Of a stretch of 39,574 nucleotides of DNA, positions 31,031 through 39,079 are shown piece by piece. The notes below the pieces were generated by a model. It ran no database searches. It saw only the letters and a list, made by a program, of their open reading frames with translations, and had not been told where the DNA came from. This DNA is from Tenacibaculum agarivorans (GTDB lineage Bacteria; Bacteroidota; Bacteroidia; Flavobacteriales; Flavobacteriaceae): positions 1 through 39,574 of the forward strand of contig NZ_MSMP01000042.1 of assembly GCF_001936575.1 (NCBI RefSeq). Reading direction: 5' to 3'. Position numbers and translations under genes: made by a program. Positions within the stretch are counted from its first letter, which is position 1. Every line of letters begins with the position of its first letter.

Positions 31031-33040
31031 TCATTGTCTCTTTAACTTTTTCAATTCCTCTTCTAATCTCTTTATTTTATCTTCGTTTGACTCTACAACC
31101 CTATCATTTGTTTCAACTTCTTCTAGAAGTTCTTTTAATTTATACTTTAATAATGGTTCTCCTATTATATCAATAATTTTTCTTATTTCCTTACTATTTA
31201 TTAACACATTAGAATCTATATTATGCTCTAGTTTAGCAATAATTTCTTTTACTTTACTTACCGAGAACTCTCCCATAAAACCATTATTCATAAAAAAATT
31301 CTTTGAAAGTAAATCATGAATGTTTGCACAAAAAGTTTTATCTACAGACTCTATTTGCTCAGAAAACAATGTACCATCTTCTTTATTTTGCTGCTCTAAA
31401 AACATTATATTATGACTAGGTATATCAGAAAGAATAAAAGGAGAGTGTGTAATAAAACAGAAATTTATTTCTTTAATCTTTGAAAATTGTAAAGCTTTAA
31501 CGCTGTTTAAAATACTCGCTACATACTTACGTTGTAATTCAGGATGAAAATACAACTCTATTTCATCTAATAAGACATTTACTCTTTTATATTGATAGCC
31601 ATCTACAACAGAATCTAAATTTATTAAATGATAAAGAATAGAACTAACTGAATTAATCATTTGCATTTGACCAGAACTTAGAGTATTGAACTCTATTGCA
31701 TTTTCCAAACCTTTTTGTTTAGATTGTAAAAATATATTTGCTTTAAAAATTGGTGGCGGTAATAACTCTATTCTATTTTCTTCAGTTAAATTATTTGATG
31801 TATCGTTTATCACCAATGAAATTCTTCCAGATATATCCTCTAAAGAAAAGCGACCAAAACTAAATTCAAGATGCTTATATTTTAAAAAATTCAGAGTTTG
31901 TTTTATCTTAAATACAATATGACTTGTATCCTCTAAGATTAGTTTTTTTATGTATTCATAAAGTTTATCTGGATAAAAATCCTTTTCATCTCTATTAAAA
32001 TAATGTTGGTATTCTGGATAAATAATAGCTATATTAATTACCTTATAATATAAATAATTTAAGCTGTGTAAAACCAAAGAGTTTACACCGGTATAGTTTA
32101 TTTCTAAATTTGAATCGTCTGGTATATATTCAAAAAGTTTAAAATTATAACACCTGTTTAAAGTTATTAATAAGTCTTTTTTCGATACATTTAAGTCTTT
32201 CAATTTGATTTCTTCAAACTTACTTTTTTCTAAATTGAGTCTATTATTATCTTCATTTCTTTCTGTTTTTATTTCAAGATTATACAGAACCTTATCTTCT
32301 TTATTTTTATTTTGAAATTTTAGTTCTACATGAGTTGCTGTTAATGTATCAGTGAGATGATTAAAATCTATGTTTTTATTATTATTTTCTCTCACTAAAT
32401 TCGTAAAAAGCCTTGCTTGTACTAAAGCATTCTCTACGTTTATATCAAAATTTCCTCTTGTTCGCATTGGATTTAAAACTATAGGAATTTGATAACCATC
32501 ATTTTTATGAAAAAGCCCATTTAACCAATTGCCCATTTGAGTAGCGTTTAACGAGTATTGAGAATAGTTAATAGCAACAGAATAAAAGAAATCATTAAAA
32601 TCAAACTTTGGTAATGGTTTATTATCAAGAGTCAAATCTTTCTTATACTTATAAGCCCTAACGTCAGAATCTTTTATCTCTAACTTATAGAATTGATCTG
32701 TTTTAAAAAATAAAGTTGTGTCTAACCCTTTAATATGTTCTAAACTCTCTGAAAATGTAGTTTCTGTTTTTGATAAATTATTAATAATCATAAATAGCAT
32801 CTCCATAATAGTACTTTTTCCTGTACCATTTTTACCTGCTATAGCATTAATGTTAATTTTAAGATTATTAGAACTATATAAATCTATATATTTTTCAGAG
32901 TTTAGAATAATCTTATCTGTACTAGAATCTACTGTATACTCCTGTGAAAAATGATACACTTTACCCTTATCTAGTATTTTGGAATACTTTTTTTCACATC
33001 CTTCATTAGCTCTTAACCCTATCAGTTTAAATCCACTCAT
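31031..33040 (-). CDS. AAA/ABC-type ATPase, PtuA-like (Septu)
   Basis: A 669-aa SMC/ABC-like ATPase of the AAA_15/AAA_21 group. Walker A GKNGTGKST is at residues 69-77, the ABC signature LSSGQMQ at about 450-457, Walker B VLLDEIELYFHP at about 490, and the switch histidine in FITHSPF at about 530. The ends form helical, partly coiled-coil regions, with a charged C-terminal coil (EDKIKRLEEELKKLKRQ). Paired with the HNH nuclease in the ATPase-then-nuclease order of Septu, where the ATPase assembles with PtuB and licenses its nuclease during phage infection. Strong AT bias and the surrounding debris suggest horizontal acquisition. Septu subtype cannot be fixed by eye. Confidence 0.85.
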   Translation of the reverse strand: MSGFKLIGLRANEGCEKKYSKILDKGKVYHFSQEYTVDSSTDKIILNSEKYIDLYSSNNLKININAIAGKNGTGKSTIMEMLFMIINNLSKTETTFSESLEHIKGLDTTLFFKTDQFYKLEIKDSDVRAYKYKKDLTLDNKPLPKFDFNDFFYSVAINYSQYSLNATQMGNWLNGLFHKNDGYQIPIVLNPMRTRGNFDINVENALVQARLFTNLVRENNNKNIDFNHLTDTLTATHVELKFQNKNKEDKVLYNLEIKTERNEDNNRLNLEKSKFEEIKLKDLNVSKKDLLITLNRCYNFKLFEYIPDDSNLEINYTGVNSLVLHSLNYLYYKVINIAIIYPEYQHYFNRDEKDFYPDKLYEYIKKLILEDTSHIVFKIKQTLNFLKYKHLEFSFGRFSLEDISGRISLVINDTSNNLTEENRIELLPPPIFKANIFLQSKQKGLENAIEFNTLSSGQMQMINSVSSILYHLINLDSVVDGYQYKRVNVLLDEIELYFHPELQRKYVASILNSVKALQFSKIKEINFCFITHSPFILSDIPSHNIMFLEQQNKEDGTLFSEQIESVDKTFCANIHDLLSKNFFMNNGFMGEFSVSKVKEIIAKLEHNIDSNVLINSKEIRKIIDIIGEPLLKYKLKELLEEVETNDRVVESNEDKIKRLEEELKKLKRQ

Positions 33041-33252
33041 AGCTCTGACTTTTTTATTTCTATAAATTTACTAGTTAAACTTTTAAAAGAAGTATTACAG
33101 TTAATTACTTTTCTGTACAAAAAATTATAATTGGGAAACACTTTCATATTTCTAACAACTATATTTTTCAGTACTAGAATTATTCCAAGAGGTAAATATT
33201 CTAACATATTATAAATTTAAAATGTTTTCCCTTAATTTATTTAGTCATTTAA

Positions 33253-34275
33253 CTAATTATCTAAATACAATTCTTTTTTATAATTAATATTAGGATGTTT
33301 AACCTCACGTTTTTCTATTTCTTGTTCCAATACTATAGCAGCTACACTCAATAATACGTTAACTCCATACGTTCTACTTGGATTTCGAATTCCTAAATAC
33401 ATTTGCTCATTATAAACATTGGTGAGTTCGACATTTGCTGCAATTATATTTTCTCTTGTTCCTGAAGGAAAATAACTATATGAATTTTTATCTAAAAAAA
33501 GATTTAAATTATTATGAGTTATAAGATATACATCGCAATAATTAGCTCCAGGCGGCATTGCTAATTGATTCACTACAAAATTTAGACCGCCTGATGAATC
33601 TATTAATTTTGTTAAATCAGAAGCTAAATGTATTTGTTGTTTCATAGCTTCTACTGTATTTTTATCTCTAAAAGCAACGACTGTATAATACCACTTTACT
33701 GTATTACGTGGTAAATTAAACGGTAAAGCAACTCTTGACTTTCCACCTTTTAAAAAAGCATTCGAGCCACTATTAACATAAAAATGCTGATTGTCGTGTA
33801 CCTTTTTAACAACGTACTTTTCTTTTTTTATATAGGTTTCTGTTCTGATTGTATATGTTGTATCAGCAACTACTCTTTCTTTTACTGTAGTATTAAACAA
33901 AGTGGTTTCGTTAGATACCGGTATCCTATCCAACTTAAAACTACAAATTCTTCTACCTAACGATAGATTTGAAAATTTAAACATATAGATTCCTGTTTTC
34001 TTTATTTTGATGGTTTTATTTGTTAATGAAACCATATTAAAATCAGAAAACATGATACTTCCATTATACTCACTTATTTCAAAAGTCTTTAACTTTTTTC
34101 CTTTTTCTTCTTTGTAATTTATTATAATCCGATCTCCTTCAGCAAAACCATATAACAACGTATAATCAGACATTAGAGGTACTTTAAAGTTTAAATCAAC
34201 TACAGGTATTGAATCCTTTGTAGCATATAATGATATACTCACTAATAATAAAAAGGTTATACAAATTTGTTTCAT
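33253..34275 (-). CDS. Secreted protein of unknown function
   Basis: Start placed at 34275 (MKQICITFLLLVSISLYA), which gives a clean signal peptide; an in-frame start at 34311 would add 12 lysine- and asparagine-rich residues. The mature protein of about 320 residues is beta-rich with no lipobox. A middle segment (about residues 120-160) is rich in Thr, Lys and Val and looks like an extended linker, and the C-terminal third is helical. No family recognised. It lies about 210 bases upstream of the Septu-like ATPase gene on the same strand, so co-transcription is possible but not shown. The phrases PRNTVKWYYTVVAF and MPPGANYCDVYLI could be useful search anchors. Confidence 0.7.
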   Translation of the reverse strand: MKQICITFLLLVSISLYATKDSIPVVDLNFKVPLMSDYTLLYGFAEGDRIIINYKEEKGKKLKTFEISEYNGSIMFSDFNMVSLTNKTIKIKKTGIYMFKFSNLSLGRRICSFKLDRIPVSNETTLFNTTVKERVVADTTYTIRTETYIKKEKYVVKKVHDNQHFYVNSGSNAFLKGGKSRVALPFNLPRNTVKWYYTVVAFRDKNTVEAMKQQIHLASDLTKLIDSSGGLNFVVNQLAMPPGANYCDVYLITHNNLNLFLDKNSYSYFPSGTRENIIAANVELTNVYNEQMYLGIRNPSRTYGVNVLLSVAAIVLEQEIEKREVKHPNINYKKELYLDN

Positions 34276-34778
34276 TTTCTTTTTGTTTTTCTTATTTGTC
34301 AATACAAACATATCCTTTTAATAAAGTTATATTAAAATGTATTTTTTAATAATAGTATTGCTGTCATTAGTACTATTAAAATTTTGATTAATACTTAAAA
34401 ATCAACTTAATCGAAAAGATATATTTCTTTATTAAAATATTATATATTGATACTAGTGGGTTGTTTTCGTATTCATTAAATAATCCTAGTTTTAAAGATT
34501 ATCACTCTAACATCTCATTAATGAACTTAATCCCAAATTTTGAGTATTTACAATTAAAGTAAGCACCACAATCCAAAACTAATTTGATTATAATAGAAAA
34601 TCTTACGAGTTTCCATAAAATTAATTTTTAATTTGAACTAACTAAATCAAAAAGTACAATAAAAAAAGAGTTAAAATTATCACTTACTCTATGATTACTT
34701 ATATATTCAGAATAAGAAATTAAATTATGATAATAATAAGAATACACATCTTGTATATAATAGTAATACTAATAAGTA
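34276..34778. other. AT-rich stretch without supported genes
   Basis: About 500 bases, almost entirely A and T. A 40-codon minus-strand frame in 34520-34645 contains the plausible-looking segment LVLDCGAYFNCKYSKFG but has no good start or relatives that I recognise; it may be debris of a lost gene. No terminator or promoter found. Confidence 0.45.
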
Positions 34779-35388
34779 TTATTCAATTATAAATTCGAAT
34801 ATTCCTATTATTTTAAAAGACAACAGATCATCTTCTTTTAAATAGATATTTTCATAGCTAGGATCTGAGGAGATTGGTTTAAGTACTATAACTTCATGCT
34901 TCCACCCGTTATCATCTTCACTTTTTTTACTTTCATACTCTTTAATCGTGTAACAAAAACCCGAGTCTCTATCTTGAATATCTGCTGTTTCTACCAATAC
35001 AATTTTTCCTTTTCTAGACCCCCATTGTCTTTTTTAAAAAGACAGAAAGATCCGTTAGGTACAACTTTATTCATAGATTCACCAATGACTTGACAAGCAA
35101 AAAAATCTTGATTTAGTCGTACTCTATTTTGAATATTTATCCAATATATCTGGTCCTCTGCTAATTGTTCATTACTAAAATTACCTGCTGAAATTTTTAA
35201 GTCATAAAATGGAACAGCATTTTCATAGGGTTTTACATCTTCGGTTCTTAATAAAGAAATTTTAGACGTTTCTCTCTCTTTTTTAAACTGATATATAAAA
35301 GAACTTAAATATGTTTTCAAATTATAATTACAAGCATATAAATATGTTCCTTTGATACCACGAAGTAACATCGTTTTGTAAATATTAA
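34779..35388 (-). pseudogene. Remnant of a helicase with C-terminal S24 peptidase domain
   Basis: Two overlapping minus-strand frames form one decayed gene. Upstream of the ATG at 35371 the homologous frame continues (NIYKT before MLLRGIKGTYLYAC), which resembles the C-terminal end of DUF2075-type DNA/RNA helicases, and it is cut by an in-frame stop about 36 bases further up. Next comes an S24/LexA-like domain (VPFYDLKISAGNFS, VIGESMNK with nucleophile Ser99). The frame breaks at a G5 run on the minus strand (35019-35023); one added G would restore the path into GKIVLVETADIQD and the YTIKEYESKK segment with the likely catalytic lysine. So the serine and lysine are now in different frames and the helicase core is lost. 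A sequencing error in the homopolymer could explain only the frameshift. Confidence 0.72.
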
Positions 35389-35479
35389 TAATGTAAATTT
35401 TAAAAATAAGAAACCCTTATAATTAATCATCTTTTACAGTATCTCTATATACAAAAAAGAATAACTATTTTTCAACTTC

Positions 35480-36637
35480 TTAATATTTCCGCAATAATAT
35501 TGGAGCTTTTTTTCCTGTTATAAGCTCACCATTTTTATTAAAATGTGGGTACACTACACTATCAACTCTATACTCTTTAGCAATTTTTTCCGCACCTTTC
35601 AATTTTAAAGTATCTCTTATATACGAAAGCCAGTCATATCTATGAACCTTAACACTATCTAATGACCTTATCTTCTCCATATTGGCTCCTGTAAGTATCG
35701 TATGCCTTAGATCTGCCTTGTAGAAATTTGCGCCTTCTAAGTTTGTATTTATTAAAAAAGCATTATGTAGCGCTACATTTTTAAAACTTGTATTTACTAT
35801 ACTTGCTTCATTTAGATTTACTCTTTTAAGAGTTACATTATCAAAGTTAGAAAAGTCTAAACTAGCACTTTTTAAATCGATACCACTTAAATCTCTATTG
35901 TTTACCTGTAGAAAACTTAAATCGGCATACCTGAAATTTATATTTCTATTATTTAGCATACTATCTCTAAGAAAAACCTTATTAATATTACTATGAAGTA
36001 ACGTAATCAACAACTGCCCTCTTTCTGGGCTTAAAAGTTTTGTTAGCCCTAAACTATCTTTATACGCGCTTTCTGCTGTATATGTTTGAATAAATTTATA
36101 TGGTTTCATAGCACGTGAAAGACTAATAATTCTTCCCATTAACGTACTAGATAAAATACCTTCTGTGCTATCTTTATTTTCTAATTCTTTATTAATATCG
36201 CTCAATACTTCTCCCATAATAAACATTTGAGATGAGCGTCTTGAGGCTTCTTCTAACTGGGTTTGTATTTCAATTTTTTCATTTTGTTTTTCAAATAATT
36301 TATTCTGTTTGGTAATAATCCAATTTTGCTGGACGAGTAATACTGTGGGTAATAATGCAATTAGTAATCCTACAATTCCTATTCTGGTTAATCGCCAAAT
36401 AATGTTTGCTGTAACATCAGCAATAGTATCTTTTGATAATTTTTTATCTTCATTAAATTCTATGATTGCACTTTGTATACTCTCTTTTAAATTTCTACCA
36501 ATAAAAAATGTAGCTACTTTTTTAGTCAGAAAGAATTTAAATCGTAGTGATTTTGCTTTTTTCTCATCAATACGCTTTAGTTGCTGTTTTAAAACTTCAT
36601 TCTCTTCTTGTAGTTGGGCTATTTCTTCTTCTGTCAT
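35480..36637 (-). CDS. Pentapeptide-repeat membrane protein
   Basis: A 385-aa protein. A coiled coil (residues 1-30, EEEIAQLQEENEVLKQQLKRI) is followed by a basic segment, one transmembrane helix (about 84-102), a second coiled coil (about 105-135) and a C-terminal pentapeptide-repeat solenoid at about 228-320, with repeats such as NFRYADLSFL, LSGIDLKSASLDFSNFD, LEGANFYKADLRHTIL. Pentapeptide solenoids form right-handed beta helices that mimic DNA or bind proteins; which applies here is unknown. Its start is far from the neighbouring nuclease gene and it appears monocistronic. Comparable membrane pentapeptide proteins occur in phage-defence islands, which this location would suit, but the link is only positional. 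Confidence 0.8.
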   Translation of the reverse strand: MTEEEIAQLQEENEVLKQQLKRIDEKKAKSLRFKFFLTKKVATFFIGRNLKESIQSAIIEFNEDKKLSKDTIADVTANIIWRLTRIGIVGLLIALLPTVLLVQQNWIITKQNKLFEKQNEKIEIQTQLEEASRRSSQMFIMGEVLSDINKELENKDSTEGILSSTLMGRIISLSRAMKPYKFIQTYTAESAYKDSLGLTKLLSPERGQLLITLLHSNINKVFLRDSMLNNRNINFRYADLSFLQVNNRDLSGIDLKSASLDFSNFDNVTLKRVNLNEASIVNTSFKNVALHNAFLINTNLEGANFYKADLRHTILTGANMEKIRSLDSVKVHRYDWLSYIRDTLKLKGAEKIAKEYRVDSVVYPHFNKNGELITGKKAPILLRKY

Positions 36638-36761
36638 GATTACTTAATTCGTTTTCAATTTACAAAAAATAGAACTCTTTATAATTGCCTCATTTACGTA
36701 TTCTAATGTTTCCTGAAATTTTCGATTGTTCTCTAAAGTTCTTCTTTTATATTTTAAACAA

Positions 36762-36786
36762 GGTGACTTCGAGTACCTCAGTCACC
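36762..36786. repeat. Palindrome type A, copy 1
   Basis: GGTGACT (36762-36768) and AGTCACC (36780-36786) around an inner GAGTACCTC palindrome. Forms a pair with type B at 36817-36861. A similar type A lies at 37180-37202. Confidence 0.85.
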
Positions 36787-36800
36787 AAATAAAACTTAGC

Positions 36801-37166
36801 TTACAATAACTTGATTGTTCCCTGAGGTACTCGAAAGTTCCCTGAGGCTCTCGAAGGGAACATTTTAGCATTTTCATCCTTATCCCTATAACTTTTAGAC
36901 AAATCAAATAAGGTATTGAACTGTCCAAAAATCAAAGCTTCTTTTTTTACTCTTCTCCATTTCTGGACTTGTTTTTCTCGATAGAAAGCATCTTGTATTC
37001 TCGTGAACTCTTCGAAATACACCAGTTTTACTGGTAATCGCTTTTTAGTGTGGTTTGCTTCTTCTCCATTTTGATGTTGTTGTAATCGTAACTTCAAATT
37101 TACAGTGCTTCCTACATAATAGGAATCATCAGCACATTTTAAAATGTACATATATCCTTTTTTCAT
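36801..37166 (-). CDS. GIY-YIG nuclease (UPF0213-like)
   Basis: A small single-domain GIY-YIG endonuclease. Start set at 37166 (MKKGYMYILKCADDSYYVGST); an in-frame start at 37202 would add 12 residues encoded by a palindromic repeat. The GIY and YIG strands appear as YMYIL and YYVGS, followed by the catalytic arginine region NLKLRLQQH, FEEFTRIQDAFYREKQVQKW with the catalytic Glu, and NTLFDLSKSYRD. The natural family end comes near residue 100; the last ~20 residues (PSRASGNFRVPQGTIKLL) are read out of palindromic repeat DNA. The gene is bracketed by two copies of a type A plus type B palindrome pair. 121 aa. Confidence 0.85.
   Translation of the reverse strand: MKKGYMYILKCADDSYYVGSTVNLKLRLQQHQNGEEANHTKKRLPVKLVYFEEFTRIQDAFYREKQVQKWRRVKKEALIFGQFNTLFDLSKSYRDKDENAKMFPSRASGNFRVPQGTIKLL
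36817..36861. repeat. Palindrome type B, copy 1 (doubled)
   Basis: Two adjacent units beginning GTTCCCTGAGG (36817-36835 and 36837-36861); the second closes as a hairpin with AAGGGAAC. It overlaps the 3' end of the GIY-YIG coding region and supplies its last codons. A decayed third unit is visible at 36721-36744. Confidence 0.85.
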
Positions 37167-37179
37167 AGCTTTTATTACT

Positions 37180-37202
37180 GTGGCTTCGAGTACCTCAGCC
37201 AC
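37180..37202. repeat. Palindrome type A, copy 2
   Basis: GTGGCT (37180-37185) and AGCCAC (37197-37202) around the same inner GAGTACCTC, directly upstream of the GIY-YIG start. Compensating changes in both arms relative to copy 1 (GTGACT/AGTCAC against GTGGCT/AGCCAC) keep the stem paired. Confidence 0.85.
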
Positions 37203-37240
37203 CTTTTAGTAGCTAAACCACCATTATTTAATATTCGATT

Positions 37241-37265
37241 GTTCCCTGAGGTACCCGAAGGAAAC
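37241..37265. repeat. Palindrome type B, copy 2
   Basis: GTTCCCTGAGGTACCCGAAG with a closing GGAAAC; 38 bases after type A copy 2, mirroring the A-to-B order and spacing downstream of the gene. Confidence 0.8.
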
Positions 37266-37267
37266 TT

Positions 37268-39079
37268 CTACATAATCTCCTCTCCTACATACACAATAAT
37301 ATCATTTTCTTTAATGCTTTGTGTATCTACTTCTGCTAAAATTTTAATTGCCGTATTTGATTTTAAGAATAATGGAATGGCTCTTTGACATGCATTGATC
37401 TTAGTAATCTTCTCCGTGTAATCTTCTGATGAAGTTACTGTAAGTTCGTTTACCTGATGGTAATCTCTAATGGTTTCTGTTACATTGATAAAATCATCGT
37501 TGGCAGTTAATAAAATATCAGAATTTTCAGGGTTCTTCGTAGTTACCTCTCTTGAAGTTGCCAATCTGTAGGCTCCCATTTCTCCAAAAATATCAGAAAA
37601 ACGCTCTAATGCATATTTGTTTACCACATCACTACCTGTCATGGCTATTAAATAGCCTACATCATTCAGTTCTACATTATCGCCTAAGTTGTCATTATAA
37701 ATATCAATATTTATCGCTTCAATACCTTGTTCTTTGGCATCGTTCACATAATCTTTATTGCTATCTAATAAAATAACACGTCTGTTATTTTCCATGAGGT
37801 ATTGGGCAATTAAACGTGCAGATCTAGATGCTCCTACAAATACTATAGCTTCCGATTTCTTTAAGAAAACGCCAATCATTTTGGCTAACATTCTTGCTGT
37901 AGTTGCATTTAACAATACCGTTCCCAGTACTATCATAAATACTAATGGAGTAATATATTCAGCGCCTTCTACGCCTTGTTTCATCAATTTGGTTCCGAAT
38001 AATGAAGCAATACCAGCGGCTACAATTCCCCTTGGCCCTACCCAACTGATGAATATTTTTTCATTGAGTTGTAGTGTTGATTTATGTGTGCTTAAGAAAA
38101 CACCTAACGGACGTACTATAAAAACGACTAACGCGAATAGTACAACTGTTTTCCAATTGAAGATTAAGCGTAATTCCGACATATTCATGTTTGCTGCTAG
38201 TAAAATGAATAGTATAGAGATCAGTAATACTGTTAGTGATTCTTTGAAATATAAAAGTTCATCAAAACTTTTTAGTTTACTATTGGCTATTACCATTCCC
38301 ATGACCACTACAGCTAGTAATCCAGATTCGTGTGCTAATAAATCTGATAATACAAACACCAATAACACCATAGATAATGATACTACATTCAGTAAATAAT
38401 GGGGTACAAACTTTCTGTTGACAATAAAGATTAAGCCTTTTGCAAATGCAAATCCTAATACACTACCAAATAATACAATCTTAAAAAACTCGATTAACGC
38501 TGTTTGTGTGAATCCACTTCCACCTCCAACACTAATAAATTCAAATACTAAAACGGCTACTAAAGCTCCAATCGGGTCGATTAGAATTCCTTCCCATTTT
38601 AATACTGCTGATACGTCTTTTTTTAATGGAATATTTCTAAGGATTGGAGAAATTACGGTTGGACCTGTTACAATGATTAACGATGAAAATAGCAATGCCA
38701 TTTCCCAACTTAAATTGAAAATATAACGTGCAAAAATTCCTGCTCCGAAAAAGGTAACTACTGAACCTAAAGTGATTAGTTTGGTAATTACTGGACCTAC
38801 ATTTTTAATTTCACTCTTTTTTAGGGTTAAGCCACCTTCAAAAAGAATAATACTTATGGCTAGCGATACAAAATAGAACAATCCTTCTCCTGGAAATAAT
38901 CCTTTTTTACCATTCCAAATAGGCTCTATCCATTTACTTCCTTCATTGATAAATTCTGCGGCTATTGGTCCTACTAAAAGTCCGATTAAGATTAAAGGTA
39001 AGATTGCTGGGATTTTCAATTTCCATGCAACCCATTGTGCTAAAATCCCTAAAATAATAATTCCTGCTAGTTCTAACAT
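37268..39079 (-). CDS. CPA-type cation/proton antiporter with TrkA-N domain
   Basis: A 603-aa inner-membrane exchanger of Na+ or K+ for H+. The N-terminal ~390 residues have about twelve hydrophobic helices, with TGPTVISPILRN, LKWEGILIDPIGA and WVGPRGIVAAG as in CPA1 NhaP-like antiporters. Residues from about 405 form a Rossmann TrkA-N nucleotide-binding domain (VFVGASRSARLIAQYL, then VILLDSNKDYV), the regulatory module that links activity to NAD(H) or nucleotides, and a C-terminal TrkA-C-like end (ITKINACQRAIPLFL to IIVYVGEEIM). Monocistronic. Substrate cannot be decided; pH or salt homeostasis suits a marine bacterium. Confidence 0.92.
   Translation of the reverse strand: MLELAGIIILGILAQWVAWKLKIPAILPLILIGLLVGPIAAEFINEGSKWIEPIWNGKKGLFPGEGLFYFVSLAISIILFEGGLTLKKSEIKNVGPVITKLITLGSVVTFFGAGIFARYIFNLSWEMALLFSSLIIVTGPTVISPILRNIPLKKDVSAVLKWEGILIDPIGALVAVLVFEFISVGGGSGFTQTALIEFFKIVLFGSVLGFAFAKGLIFIVNRKFVPHYLLNVVSLSMVLLVFVLSDLLAHESGLLAVVVMGMVIANSKLKSFDELLYFKESLTVLLISILFILLAANMNMSELRLIFNWKTVVLFALVVFIVRPLGVFLSTHKSTLQLNEKIFISWVGPRGIVAAGIASLFGTKLMKQGVEGAEYITPLVFMIVLGTVLLNATTARMLAKMIGVFLKKSEAIVFVGASRSARLIAQYLMENNRRVILLDSNKDYVNDAKEQGIEAINIDIYNDNLGDNVELNDVGYLIAMTGSDVVNKYALERFSDIFGEMGAYRLATSREVTTKNPENSDILLTANDDFINVTETIRDYHQVNELTVTSSEDYTEKITKINACQRAIPLFLKSNTAIKILAEVDTQSIKENDIIVYVGEEIM

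Noticed and set aside
30022..33040. Retron with PtuAB effectors
   Set aside because: No reverse transcriptase frame or msr/msd-like structured region found in the flanks.
34520..34645. Short minus-strand frame containing CGAYFNCKYSKFG
   Set aside because: No convincing start and no homologue recognised; possible debris only.
37758..38399. Long plus-strand frame inside the antiporter gene (213 aa)
   Set aside because: Antisense of a clear membrane protein gene, with Asn/Thr-rich composition and no recognisable domain.
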